Positions 7,451 through 20,827 are shown, numbered from the stretch's first letter. The stretch is DNA of 24,995 nucleotides from a virus (IMGVR_UViG_3300044729_000061:1-24995); one strand, 5' to 3'. Numbers and translations: made by a program. The notes: generated by a model not told the origin, from the sequence alone.

Positions 7451-7684
7451 ATGAGCGCGGAGATCGATCCAGTCCGCTATGGAGTCCTGTGGCAGAAAGT
7501 CCAGGACTACGAGCGTCGCTTCGATGACATGAGCAAGAAGATGGACAAGATGGAACACCAACTGGATCAGTTGGTCGGCCTCGCCAATCAAGGCAAGGGC
7601 GGCTTCTGGGCCGGGATGGTGTTCGTCTCCGCGGTCTCTACAGTTGTGGGATATGTTTCCCACTTCTTTCACAAGAGCGCATGA
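7451..7684 (+). CDS. small membrane protein with coiled coil, lysis-block member
   Basis: 77 residues. Residues 12-44 form a charged heptad-like helix (DYERRFDDMSKKMDKMEHQL), and residues 51-69 (GFWAGMVFVSAVSTVVGYV) form one membrane segment, leaving a short basic C-terminus. With a cytosolic N-terminus this would be a C-tail-anchored type. Such proteins stand next to holin genes in many phages and are variously called holin-like, but no holin family is certain here. It is the first of four consecutive small membrane-protein genes before the lysozyme. It overlaps the next gene by 4 bases if that gene starts at 7681. Confidence 0.65.
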   Translation: MSAEIDPVRYGVLWQKVQDYERRFDDMSKKMDKMEHQLDQLVGLANQGKGGFWAGMVFVSAVSTVVGYVSHFFHKSA

Positions 7685-8097
7685 TGGACGCCCAGGAACT
7701 GGCCATCTTCAAGGCTCAGGCCAAGGCGGAACTTAACCGCCTTGAGGCCGAGAGTACAGCCAAGGAAGTTGCCGGGAAGGCCATCGGCAAGCATGGTCTT
7801 GCCTATATCACGGCCATCGTGGTGATCGGGGTCGGTGCTTCTATCGTCCTTGAGAACGAGAAGATCGCCGCGGTGATGGGTCTCCTGGGCGCTGCCCTCA
7901 CAGCCTTGATCTCCATGCTCAACGGCATCGCCGGAGCCAATCCGAAGCAGGAGAAGCCCGAGTTTGAGGTGATCAAGCACCTGATCGACAAGTTGGACCG
8001 CCTGGACAAGCCTGAGCAGCCCATGAAGGTGACTGTTCAGGGCGACAAGGTCACGGTCAGCAAGGGCGACGACACCGTAACGGCGTCAAGGGAGTAG
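7681..8097 (+). CDS. putative holin-like protein with two membrane segments
   Basis: 138 residues. The N-terminal helix (1-35) is charged. It is followed by membrane segments at about 40-57 (LAYITAIVVIGVGASIVL) and 62-85 (IAAVMGLLGAALTALISMLN) with a short charged turn (ENEK) between. The C-terminal tail (about 88-138) is soluble and ends in two short strand-like repeats (MKVTVQGDKVTVSKGDD). A hairpin of this form fits a class II-like holin, but the long tail is unusual and a different membrane role is possible. Two ATGs occur in a row (7681 and 7684). AAGAG at 7673-7677 is spaced better for 7684, so the first Met may not be used. Confidence 0.55.
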   Translation: MMDAQELAIFKAQAKAELNRLEAESTAKEVAGKAIGKHGLAYITAIVVIGVGASIVLENEKIAAVMGLLGAALTALISMLNGIAGANPKQEKPEFEVIKHLIDKLDRLDKPEQPMKVTVQGDKVTVSKGDDTVTASRE

Positions 8098-8099
8098 TC

Positions 8100-8375
8100 A
8101 TGGCGTGGTCAGACGTACTCAAGGCAGTCATCCCTATCGTGGTGGCTGCGCTTGCTTGGCTTCTAGGTCAAGTGGCATCCTTCTCTGAGCGTCTGACCAA
8201 GATTGAGGGACAGATGCCCGCCCTGATCACCAAGGAAGGCGTTCCCACCGACAGCCCGATTAGCGCAGAACGCAGGGCGATCCTGAAAGAGCAACTGATG
8301 ACGCACATCAACGATCTTCAGGTCAAGGTCAGGCTGCTTGAGGAACGCGAGCGTATTGCCAAGGGGAACAAGTAA
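8100..8375 (+). CDS. N-terminally anchored small protein with coiled coil (lysis block)
   Basis: 91 residues: one N-terminal membrane segment (8-25, AVIPIVVAALAWLLGQVA), then a polar stretch with VPTDSPISAERRAILKE and a helical C-terminus (56-87) rich in Glu, Arg and Lys. The topology (N-terminal anchor, then coiled coil) resembles an inner-membrane spanin or a small holin-associated protein. No paired outer lipoprotein with a lipobox is seen, so a spanin role is only a possibility. AAGGGAG lies 5 bases before the ATG. The stop overlaps the next start by one base (TAATG). Confidence 0.6.
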   Translation: MAWSDVLKAVIPIVVAALAWLLGQVASFSERLTKIEGQMPALITKEGVPTDSPISAERRAILKEQLMTHINDLQVKVRLLEERERIAKGNK

Positions 8376-8869
8376 TGTTGGAACTACTTAGCGGCGGCAT
8401 CTTCGGCTCCCTCCTGGGGGGCATTTTTCGTCTTGCGCCAGAGGTTCTGAAGTTCTTCGACAAGAAGAATGAGCGTCAGCATGAACTTCTGATGTTCCAA
8501 CGCCAGTGCGACCTAGAACAGATCCGGGGTCAGCAGAAACTGGCCGAGATCGGCGCTGCAAGAGATGCGGCGATTGATGTAGGCGTGATGGATGCCTTCA
8601 ACGCAGCCATCAATCAGCAGGCCGAGATGGCCAAGGCTGCAGGCGGTTGGGCCGCTTCCCTGTCGGCTTCCGTGCGACCCGTGGTGACCTACTGGGTGAT
8701 CTTGCTGTGGTCCTTCGTTCACTTGTGGTTTGCTTGGAACGCATGGCTCCAAGGCGCTGCGCCCCGTGAAGTGTTTGAGACCATGATGACCGCGGACTTC
8801 ATGGCCTTGGTCTCAGGGACGATCAACTACTGGTTCCTCGATCGCACCCTCAAGCAGCGTGGGCTATGA
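8375..8869 (+). CDS. putative holin, 3-TM GTA-holin-like family
   Basis: 164 residues. An N-terminal hydrophobic stretch (about 4-20, LLSGGIFGSLLGGIFRL) is followed by a long charged helix (23-66), then a clear membrane segment at 102-122 (PVVTYWVILLWSFVHLWFAW) and another at about 138-155. The motif SVRPVVTYW before the second segment and the ending NYWFLDRTLKQR fit the three-membrane-segment holin family described for gene-transfer-agent release (GTA_holin_3TM). The role would be to permeabilise the inner membrane and release the lysozyme. AAGGGG lies 8 bases upstream. The stop overlaps the lysozyme ATG by 4 bases (ATGA), which supports paired expression. Of the four membrane genes in this block it is the best holin candidate. 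Confidence 0.65.
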   Translation: MLELLSGGIFGSLLGGIFRLAPEVLKFFDKKNERQHELLMFQRQCDLEQIRGQQKLAEIGAARDAAIDVGVMDAFNAAINQQAEMAKAAGGWAASLSASVRPVVTYWVILLWSFVHLWFAWNAWLQGAAPREVFETMMTADFMALVSGTINYWFLDRTLKQRGL

Positions 8870-9348
8870 AACTCGACATCGCAGAGGAACTCTGCCGTCG
8901 GTTTGAGGGTTTACACCGAGTTGGGTCGGATGGGCTGATCTACCCCTACGTCTGCCCTGCCGGGTTTCCAACGCAGGGCTACGGAACGGTTTTCCGGCCT
9001 GATGGGCGGAAGGTGACGATGGACGATCCTCCGATCACCCGCGAGACGGCCGAGCAATGGCTCAAGGTGGATCTGCTGAACACCTATGCCCCCGGCGTAG
9101 TCCGTCAGTGCCCGATCCTGCTGACTCTTGCCCTTCGGGAGAACGACTGGCCCAAGTTCAATGCGATCGTGGACTTTGCGTACAACTTGGGGGTTGGTCG
9201 CTTGCAGACCTCCACCCTAAAGCGCAAGATCAACGCCCAGGACTGGGATGGAGCAAAGGAGCAGTTGATGCTTTGGGTTCGGGGTGGCGGCCGGGTTCTT
9301 CCTGGCCTAGTTCGTCGTCGTGAGGCCGAGCGTGCCTTGATGGGGTAA
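8866..9348 (+). CDS. endolysin: GH24 phage lysozyme (muramidase)
   Basis: 160 residues covering the whole lysozyme fold, with no signal peptide, so it should need a holin to reach peptidoglycan. The catalytic Glu is E14 (RRFEG). The next two positions of the Glu-Asp/Cys-Thr triad are C30 and T36 in CPAGFPTQGYGT; Cys replaces Asp as in many lambdoid-type lysozymes. The helical region FNAIVDFAYNLGVGRLQTST (99-118) and the ending LPGLVRRREAERALMG are textbook for GH24. The spacing between E14 and C30 is several residues longer than in T4 lysozyme because of an insert (RVGSDGLIYP). The enzyme cleaves the MurNAc-GlcNAc bond. The gene ends 2 bases before the next ATG. Confidence 0.93.
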   Translation: MKLDIAEELCRRFEGLHRVGSDGLIYPYVCPAGFPTQGYGTVFRPDGRKVTMDDPPITRETAEQWLKVDLLNTYAPGVVRQCPILLTLALRENDWPKFNAIVDFAYNLGVGRLQTSTLKRKINAQDWDGAKEQLMLWVRGGGRVLPGLVRRREAERALMG

Positions 9349-9350
9349 AT

Positions 9351-9743
9351 ATGAGTTCTGCCGTCAAATCTGATCCTGCCAAGTGGAAGCGGATCGTCGC
9401 TTCGGTCAAAGCCTCCGACAAGGGCGGAAAACCGGGCCAATGGAGCGCCCGCAAGGCCCAACTTGCAACTCAGAGATACAAAGGCTCTGGAGGGGGTTAC
9501 AAGGGGCCGAAAAGTGCCGATAATTCGCTCTCAAAGTGGACTAAAGAGGACTGGGGAACCAAGTCCGGGAAGCCCTCCACTCAAGGCCCTGAGGCGACTG
9601 GCGAAAGGTATCTGCCCAAGACTGCTCGGGAGAAACTATCCTCGGCAGAGTATGCGGCGACAACCCGAGCCAAGCGCGAAGGCATGAAGCAAGGCAAGCA
9701 GTTCGTTCCTCAGCCCGAGTCGATCAAGAAGAAGGTGTGGTGA
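9351..9743 (+). CDS. basic DUF5872-like protein
   Basis: 130 residues, highly basic. It opens with SDPAKWKRIVASVKAS, then GGKPGQWSARKAQLATQRYK, GGGYKGPKSADNSLSKWTKE and DWGTKSGKPS. The second half carries ATGERYLPKTAREKLSSAEY and AATTRAKREG, then GKQFVPQPESIKKK. This order is that of the DUF5872 family, found in phages and large viruses and in some eukaryotes; no function is established. A packaged DNA-binding role is only a guess from charge. It follows the lysozyme directly, with GGGG a few bases upstream of its ATG, and its stop overlaps the adaptor gene's start by one base. Confidence 0.7.
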   Translation: MSSAVKSDPAKWKRIVASVKASDKGGKPGQWSARKAQLATQRYKGSGGGYKGPKSADNSLSKWTKEDWGTKSGKPSTQGPEATGERYLPKTAREKLSSAEYAATTRAKREGMKQGKQFVPQPESIKKKVW

Positions 9744-10378
9744 TGCCGACAGCAAGTGTCATGACATACGACAGTTTGGTCGAAAACATCCAGTCCTACC
9801 TGGAGCGTACCGACCAAGCGACGCTCGACAAGATTCCACTGTTCATCATGCTCGCCGAGCAGGTTATTGCTTCCCAGATCAAGTTTCTGGGTAACCTGAC
9901 GGTTCAGCAAAGCGCCATGGTTCAAGGCGCTAATGTCATCGACAAACCCGCTCGGTGGCACAAGACGGTTTCGATGAACATCACCGTCGCAGGTAAGCGG
10001 TATCCCGTACTGCTTCGCAAGTACGAATATCTGCGGGAGTATTGGCCTGATCCTTCTCAGGAACTGATACCGAAGTTCTACTGCGACTACGACTACACCC
10101 ACTGGATGGTGGCTCCGACGCCGGATGCTGCCTACAACTTTGAGGTGCTGTACTACGAGCGGATTCAGCCTCTAGACAGCAGCAACCAGACCAACTGGTT
10201 CACGATCTACGCTCCTCAAGCCCTCTTGTACGGATCTTTGTTGCAGTCAATGCCATTCTTGAAGAATGACGATCGCATACCGATGTGGCAGCAGCAGTAC
10301 GACGCGATCATGCAGACGCTGATGGCCGAGGATAAGTTGAGGATTGCCGATCGTCAGGCTGTTGCGATGGACAGTTAA
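9743..10378 (+). CDS. head-tail adaptor-like protein (SU10-adaptor type)
   Basis: 211 residues from the ATG at 9743. This start overlaps the upstream stop by one base and has GAAGG 7 bases before it, so it is preferred over the GTG codons at 9737 and 9740. A further ATG at 9761 gives MTYDSLVENIQSYLERTDQA, the usual opening of the family, so 9761 is a real alternative. The mostly helical N-terminal part (IPLFIMLAEQVIASQIKFLG) and the later VLLRKYEYLREYWPDP, KFYCDYDYTHWMVAPTP and FEVLYYERIQPL fit the adaptor proteins that bridge portal and nozzle in short-tailed phages. Position before the nozzle-like gene agrees. The C-terminus (about 150-211) is helical, with MWQQQYDAIMQTLMAED. Confidence 0.75.
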   Translation: MPTASVMTYDSLVENIQSYLERTDQATLDKIPLFIMLAEQVIASQIKFLGNLTVQQSAMVQGANVIDKPARWHKTVSMNITVAGKRYPVLLRKYEYLREYWPDPSQELIPKFYCDYDYTHWMVAPTPDAAYNFEVLYYERIQPLDSSNQTNWFTIYAPQALLYGSLLQSMPFLKNDDRIPMWQQQYDAIMQTLMAEDKLRIADRQAVAMDS

Positions 10379-10387
10379 GGACTAGTC

Positions 10388-11626
10388 ATGAGTTACAACT
10401 CACCTTTTACCGGAAACGTCGTTCAGCCAACTGACGTTTCATTCCGGGCAGTCACGCTGTCTGCGAACACTCAACTTGAGTGGCCGATCAACGGCAACGC
10501 AACCGACGACTACGCAGCGCGGATCATGAATGTGACGGCCACCACGGGTGGCTTGTCTCTTTATATGCCGCCTGCCAACCAGACTTCGGTCGGCAACGAT
10601 GCCATGATCCGCAACGTCGGGTCGAACACATTTACGGTCAGAACCTTTGGCGGCAACAGCACGATCATCACGATCGCCGCGGGTGAAGCGAAGTACATCT
10701 ACGTCACAGCCAACCCTGATGTGTACGGCACCTGGGGCAACATCGCCTTTGGAGCCGGTACTTCTGCTGCGGATGCTGCCTCCTTGGCAGGCGCAGGCTT
10801 GGTGGCAAATGGCTCAACCTTGGGTCAGAGCCACCCTGCTGTCTCTCTGATCGCCGGATACACCTTTGCGGTCTCTGATCGAGCGCAAGCCTACATCTGG
10901 ACTGGCGGAACCACCACGGCAACTCTGCCCGCGACAGCCGTTCTGGGCAACAACTGGTTCACATTGTTCAAGAACAACGGCACTGGAACAGTCACGATTG
11001 GCACGACTGGTGGTGAACTGTTTGATGGCGGCGTTGCCAAGACATTTGCCCCTAGTGAGTCAGCCCTAATCGTCTGCACCGGAACGAACTTCATCACGGT
11101 TGGATATGGACAGAGTGCTGATTTCCAGTTCAATGTTCTGACCAAGCCTGTCACTGGTGGCTCTTATACGCTAACGCCAAACGAGGCATCAAACACGATC
11201 CAGTTCTATACGGGAACGCTGTCTTCCAATGTCATCGTGACATACCCGGCTGCGGCAAACCTGTACATCATCTCGAACCAGACCTCTGCGGGCGGTTACA
11301 CCCTGACGGTAACAACCGGTATCGTCGGTTCTGCAACCGCCGTGATTCCGTCCGGCGGTCAGGCAACCGTGATCTGCGATGGCACAAACTTCCTCAACGC
11401 CAACACGGTGCAAGCAGGTGCTACGGCCTTGAGCATCGTTAACGGCTCTGCCGGATCGCCTGCCATCAACTTCTCTTCTGAAACGAACACCGGTATTTAC
11501 AGGCCCGGAGCAGGTCGGTGGGGAGTATCAATCTTAGGAAACCTTGTGCTTGATGCAACAGCATCGGGTGTAAATGTGACCGGCACAGGGAACTTCACTT
11601 CCGGCATCTCCGGCGGAGCATTCTGA
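10388..11626 (+). CDS. fibre- or decoration-like structural protein
   Basis: 412 residues, Thr/Gly/Ser/Ala rich and predicted all-beta. It opens MSYNSPFTGNVVQPTDVSFR, then ANTQLEWPINGN and ARIMNVTATTGGLSLYMPPA, a pattern common to phage proteins beside the nozzle gene. Repeated units of similar build follow, with GNDAMIRNVGSNTFTVR, WFTLFKNNGTGTVTIGTTGG and LYIISNQTSAGGYTLTVTTG. These look like three or more copies of a beta module that handles a background value, undefined or in common with fibre stalks. The C-terminal INFSSETNTGIYRPGAG resembles the end region of many phage fibres. It finishes in FTSGISGGAF, close to the ending of the partial fibre at 1-1341. AAGGA lies 6 bases before the start. 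It is probably a fibre or tail-surface protein attached near the nozzle. Confidence 0.65.
   Translation: MSYNSPFTGNVVQPTDVSFRAVTLSANTQLEWPINGNATDDYAARIMNVTATTGGLSLYMPPANQTSVGNDAMIRNVGSNTFTVRTFGGNSTIITIAAGEAKYIYVTANPDVYGTWGNIAFGAGTSAADAASLAGAGLVANGSTLGQSHPAVSLIAGYTFAVSDRAQAYIWTGGTTTATLPATAVLGNNWFTLFKNNGTGTVTIGTTGGELFDGGVAKTFAPSESALIVCTGTNFITVGYGQSADFQFNVLTKPVTGGSYTLTPNEASNTIQFYTGTLSSNVIVTYPAAANLYIISNQTSAGGYTLTVTTGIVGSATAVIPSGGQATVICDGTNFLNANTVQAGATALSIVNGSAGSPAINFSSETNTGIYRPGAGRWGVSILGNLVLDATASGVNVTGTGNFTSGISGGAF
11615..11618 (+). promoter_or_regulatory. ribosome-binding site deciding the GTG start at 11628
   Basis: GGAG lies 9 bases before GTG at 11628 and is formed by codons of the terminal ISGGAF of the upstream gene. 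The first residues from this GTG (TKKVFALDTKPGIQRDGTVF) fit the family opening, so the non-ATG start is favoured. Confidence 0.65.
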
Positions 11627-11627
11627 A

Positions 11628-14600
11628 GTGACGAAGAAAGTATTCGCGCTTGACACCAAGCCCGGCATTCAACGGGACGGAACCGTCTTTGACAAGGAGT
11701 TCTACACCGATGGCCGTTGGGTGAGGTTTCAGCGTGGACGCCCTCGAAAGATGGGCGGATACCGGGAGATCACAAACGAACTCAGCGGGCCTTCTCGCGG
11801 GATCTATGTCAACCCTCAGGACGGCTTCACGAACGTCTTCAACGGGTGGTCTGACGGCATTCAGGTGCTGCCGATCAACAACGACGGCATCGGTGCGGGC
11901 ATCACAAACTTCACGATCGCCGGTCCTATCCTGACGGTCAACACGCTTGTCGGCGGCTCTCAGTACACCAACGGCACCTACACCGAAGTGCCTTTGACTG
12001 GCGGATCTGGGTTCAGTGCTGAGGCCACGATTGTGGTTTCCTCCAACTCTGTTTCTTCGGTAACGATAACGAGCGGCGGCAACGGCTACCTTCCTGGCAA
12101 TACGCTGTCTTGTTCAGCAGCGCAGATTGGAAACGGCGTACAGACCTTCGGAGCGATTACAGGTGGTTCTCTGTACACGGATGGAACCTACCTCAGCGTT
12201 CCACTGACAGGCGGAACGGGATCTGGAGTCACTGCCAACATCACAGTGTCTGGTGGTGCCGTGACCGGTGTAGTGCTTCAAAACCGCGGTATTGGATACA
12301 CGGTCAGCGATGTTCTGAGCGCAGCGGCCGCCAACATTGGTGGCGTTAGCGGCATCATCAACACCTTTGGATACCTGATCCCTGGCTCTCTGTACACGCC
12401 GGGAACCTACTCCAATGTCTCGCTAACTGGCGGGACTGGAACGGGCGCGGTTGGAACCATCGAGGTGCTTGACAGCGGCATCTCCACGGTTGACAACATC
12501 ACCAGTGGCTCGAACTACACCAACGGCTCATTCTCAAATATAGCCCTGACCGGCGGGGCTGGTTCTGGCGCACTAGCCACCATCACCGTCTCTGGTGGGA
12601 ACGTAACCTCGGTGAATGTGACCTTCGGCGGTAACAACTACACCGTCAACGATGTGCTGTCCTGCAGCGCCGCAAGCATCGGCAGCGGAGTGGCCACATT
12701 CGGCGCCATCATTGGCGGCTCTGGATACGTCAACGGCATCTATCCCAACGTCACCCTTACCGGAGGCACTGGGAGCGGCGCTAGGGCCACGATTACGGTG
12801 TCTGGCGGCATCGTGATCTCCGTTACCCTGACCTATGCGGGGGTTGGCTACACCGCATCAGATACGCTGACAACAGCCAACACCAACTTGGGCGGCACTG
12901 GATCAAGTTTCTCTGTGGCGGTGGCCACTGTGGCGGCTAGTGCAGGTTTCCAGTGTGATGTGGCGTCTGTCACCACAGGCGGTGTTGGCAAAGTTACGCT
13001 GACCAACGACGGCAGTGGATACGCTGTTGGTGATGTGTTGTCTGCTCCGGCTGACGACATCGGTGGAATTTCTGGCGTCATCGGTGCGCTTGGCGGGATC
13101 ACGGGGGGTAATTTCTACACCAACTCCTCCACCGCTTCCGGTAGTTCTTCCTCAATCTCCGGGACTGTTTTGACCGTTGGCGGGACTGTCACGGGCACTT
13201 TCGCTGTGGGGCAGACGCTTTCTGGCTCTGGAGTCCTGGCCAATACGGTGATCACCTCCCTGGGATCGGGATCTGGCGGCGCAGGAACCTACAACATCAA
13301 CAACAGCCAAACGGTTTCAACTACAGCGATCTCCGCTCTGGGCGTCTATCGTGACACGCCTCTGACGGGCGGATCTGGCACTGGAGCGACGGCCAACATC
13401 GTGGTCTCCAACAGTCGGGTGTCCAGTGTGACGATCGTTGAGCCCGGTGTTGATTACGCTGTTGGTGACTCTCTGAGCGCCACCCTCGGTGGGGTGTCCA
13501 ACGGTATTGCAAGTCTCGGGGCCATCACGGGTGGGTCTAACTACACCAACGGCACTTACACGAACGTGTCGCTGACGGGTGGCTCTGGAACGGGCGCGAA
13601 GGCAACAATCAGTGTGACTTCAAACGCCGTTTCTGGTGTGACCATCACAGATCCGGGGCAAAACTATGCGGTGTCTGATTCTTTGGGTTGTGCTGCGTCT
13701 GCCATCGGCAACGGCATCAACACGCTCAATCCGCCGACTGGCGGAACGAACTATGGTGACGGCACCTACACCAATGTCTCTTTGACTGGCGGGACGGGCT
13801 CTGGAGCAAAGGCCACCATCGTCGTCGCTCTTGGTACGGTTACCTCAGTCACGTTGACCTCCCGCGGCATCGGATACACCGCTTCAGATAGTCTGAGCGC
13901 AGCAGTAACCGATCTTGGCGGGAACACCAACGGCATCAACACATTCGGTGCGATCACTGGTGGTTCCAACTACACGAACGGCACCTTCACCAATGTTCCG
14001 CTGACAGGTGGATCTGGAACCGGCGCCACGGCCACGATCACGGTTTCCGGAAACGCCGTGACGGCGGTGACGATCACCAACCGCGGCAACAACTACACCA
14101 ACACCGACACTGTCAGTGCTGCAGCGTCCTCCATCGGAAACGGCATTCAGACCCTGGGAACGATCACCGGAGGTTCTGGATACACCGGCAATGAGATCGC
14201 CACTCTAGGCACGATCGTTGGCGGTTCTGGATATACCGACGGAACATATTCCGGGGTTGCTCTAACGTCCTTGACGGGTTCTGGCGTCAACGCAACTGCA
14301 GACATCACGGTGTCTGGCGGTGCTGTGACTGCTGTGACGATCGTCAACAAGGGCAGCGGTTATGCCGTCAATAACAGCCTGACAGCCCCCGCTTCAAGCA
14401 TTGGCGGCACTGGAAGTGGCTTCTCTGTTCCGGTGGCCACTATCAACGCAACCGTGACCTACACGAACGTACCGTTGATCGGAGGATCTGGAACTGGTGC
14501 TCAGGCGTCAATCACGGTGTCTGGTGGCTCGGTCACGGCTGTCACGCTCACGAGTCGCGGTCGCGGATACCTTGCCAGTAACATCATGTCGGCCGCCTCA

Positions 14601-16207
14601 ACGAACATCGGCGGCACCGGCTCTGGCTTCGTGGTTCCAGTCTCTGCCATATACGCAAGTTCAGGGTTCTCTGTGCCTGTTGCGTCTGTGGTGACCAGTA
14701 GTGGCTTTGCTGTGACTGTGGCAACTACTTACGCGAGTTCTGGCTTTGCGGTTCCGGTGGCTTCATTGGGAAGCGCAGGCGGGTTCTCGGTTCCTGTGAC
14801 TTTCACCAGAAGCAGCACTGGGTTCCAGTTCTCCGTGCTGACAGTTGCTCAGAGTTCTGGTTTTTCTGTGCCTGTCTCTGCCATCTACAACAGCAGTGGG
14901 TTCTCGGTGAATGTGGCCACTGTTGATCAGCAGTTCACTGCGAGTTCAAACATCTTGTGGCAGTTTGATGCTCTGTACAGCATCACGGGGGGAGAAAACC
15001 TGCTCCTGGCGCATCCTGGCCGCAACTTGATTGAGATCGACAGCACGGTCAACACGCCGGTTCTGTACGGCAACATCACCGGAACAAGCGTCTATCCCCT
15101 CAAAGACACGGGCGGCTCTAACCCCACGGGGCAGACTATCAGCGTTTCCGGTGGAGTGGTCGCGCTTCACCCGTATGTTTTCGTGTACGGAAACAACGGT
15201 TTGCTCAAGAACTGCTCGGCGGGAGACCCAACGGACTGGAACTCTCCTGACGCCAACGAGACGAACGTGGCAACCGGAAAGATCGTCAAAGGTCTGCCGG
15301 TTCGAGGCGGCTCTAACGCGCCTTCCGGCCTCTTCTGGAGCCTGGACAGCCTGATCCGAGTTTCGTACATCGGCGGGTCCGGAACTCCTCCTCAATACTG
15401 GCGATACGACATCATCTCCAGTCAGACCTCGATCCTCTCAAGCCAGTGCGTCATTGAGTATGACGGCATCTACTTCTGGATTGGTGTGGATCGCTTCATG
15501 TTGTACAACGGTGTGGTCAAAGAGATCCCCAACAGCATGAACCAGAACTACTTCTTCGACAACCTGAACTACAGTCAGTCGCAGAAGGTTTGGGCGACCA
15601 AGGTTCCTCGGTTCGGGGAAATTTGGTGGTTCTATCCGCGAGGAGACTCGACCGAGTGCAACGACGCGATCATCTACAACATCCGTGAAGACACTTGGTA
15701 TGACCTTGGTCAGGCTGTTGGAGGCCGTCGCTCTGCGGGCTACTTTTCTCAGGTTTTCCGGTTTCCTGTGAATGCCGGATGGGAGCAAAACGCCACGAAT
15801 GAGGTCTCCCTGTGGCAGCATGAGTTTGGAACGAATGCCATCCAAGGCTCAACTTTCTCGGCCATCGAGAGTTCGTTCACGACCTCTGATCTTGGCATCA
15901 TCGCCGGAGGGCCATCTCAGCCCTCACCGGTGGGTGAAAACCGTTGGCTGCGACTGGAGCGGGTGGAGCCAGACTTCTTGCAAAACGGCGAGATGGAACT
16001 CTATGTTTTGGGCCGTCCCTATCCTCAGGAGCAGGACAAGATCAGTAGTGCCTACACCTTCCAACCCGGAACGGGCAAGATAGACATGAAAGAGCAGCGG
16101 CGCTTGCTGCGACTGAAGTTCGTGTCAAATGTGGCCGACGGAAACTATCAGGCCGGTAAAGTTATCGTGGACGCAGATGTCGGCGATGTTCGCGGGTACA
16201 GCACATC

Positions 16208-16211
<4 letters not shown>
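11628..16211 (+). CDS. gp10/nozzle-like tail protein with giant repeat insertion
   Basis: 1527 residues starting at GTG. Residues 1-107 (TKPGIQRDGTVFDKEFYTDG, WVRFQRGRPRKMGGYREI, GPSRGIYVNPQDG, FNGWSDGIQVLPINNDG) and about 1099-1527 read as one protein of the P22 gp10 / podovirus nozzle type. Supporting segments are FTASSNILWQFDALY, NLLLAHPGRNLIEIDS, VFVYGNNGLLKNCSAGDP, DGIYFWIGVDRFMLYNG (about 1279-1295) and EIWWFYPRGDSTECNDAIIY. Such proteins form a beta-propeller ring below the adaptor and close the DNA channel. Residues 108-1098 are repeats (annotated separately) placed between NDGIGAGITNFT and FTASSNILW. The flanks alone total about 536 residues, an ordinary nozzle size, so the repeats are best read as an insertion that would project from the tail. 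Adaptor upstream and internal-type proteins downstream agree. Confidence 0.75.
11949..14651 (+). repeat. array of about 70-residue beta repeats within the nozzle-like gene
   Basis: The unit consensus opens TGGSxYTNGTYTNVxLTGGS, continues GTGAxATITVSGGxVTxVTI, then TxxGxGYxVxDxLSAAAxxI and G. Unit starts are at 11949, 12159, 12378, 12501, 12711, 13101, 13527, 13737, 13956, 14166 and 14217, with a partial unit near 14457. The spacings 210, 219, 123, 210, 390, 426, 210, 219, 210 and 51 bases show a core period of 210 or 219 (70 or 73 residues). Short, long and truncated units come from deletion, extra half-units or nested inserts. All stay in frame. Confidence 0.9.
13116..13340 (+). repeat. foreign module nested inside one repeat unit
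   Basis: Following TGGNFYTN the array is broken by a segment with SSSISGTVLTVGGTVTGTFA, VGQTLSGSGVLANTVITSLG and GAGTYNINNSQTVSTTAI. This is a self-contained beta module that occurs in many other phage tail proteins and is unlike the 70-residue unit. The unit then resumes with VYRDTPLTGGSGTGATANIV. Borders are approximate. Confidence 0.7.
14652..14924 (+). repeat. ladder of seven 13-residue (39-base) units
   Basis: Units such as YASSGFSVPVASV, VTSSGFAVTVATT, YASSGFAVPVASL, AQSSGFSVPVSAI and YNSSGFSVNVATV follow each other with no length change for 273 bases, then give way to FTASSNILWQFD. The same 13-residue form appears at the ends of several 70-residue units (GTGSGFVVPVSAI just before the ladder; GTGSSFSVAVATV with AASAGFQCDVASV near 12890-12970). 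Confidence 0.9.
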
Positions 16212-20822
<4,611 letters not shown>

Positions 20823-20827
20823 AGGAG
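20823..20827 (+). promoter_or_regulatory. Shine-Dalgarno sequence for the gene at 20834
   Basis: AGGAG with 6 bases to the ATG, directly after the stop of the giant upstream gene. Confidence 0.7.

Noticed and set aside
7121-7672. 183-residue minus-strand open frame over the small-gene region
   Set aside because: The opposite strand holds three tightly packed genes with good ribosome-binding sites and family resemblance; the minus frame reads as a shadow.
11949-14924. CRISPR-like or non-coding direct repeats
   Set aside because: The units are long, diverged, in frame and coding, with no short identical repeats separated by unique spacers.
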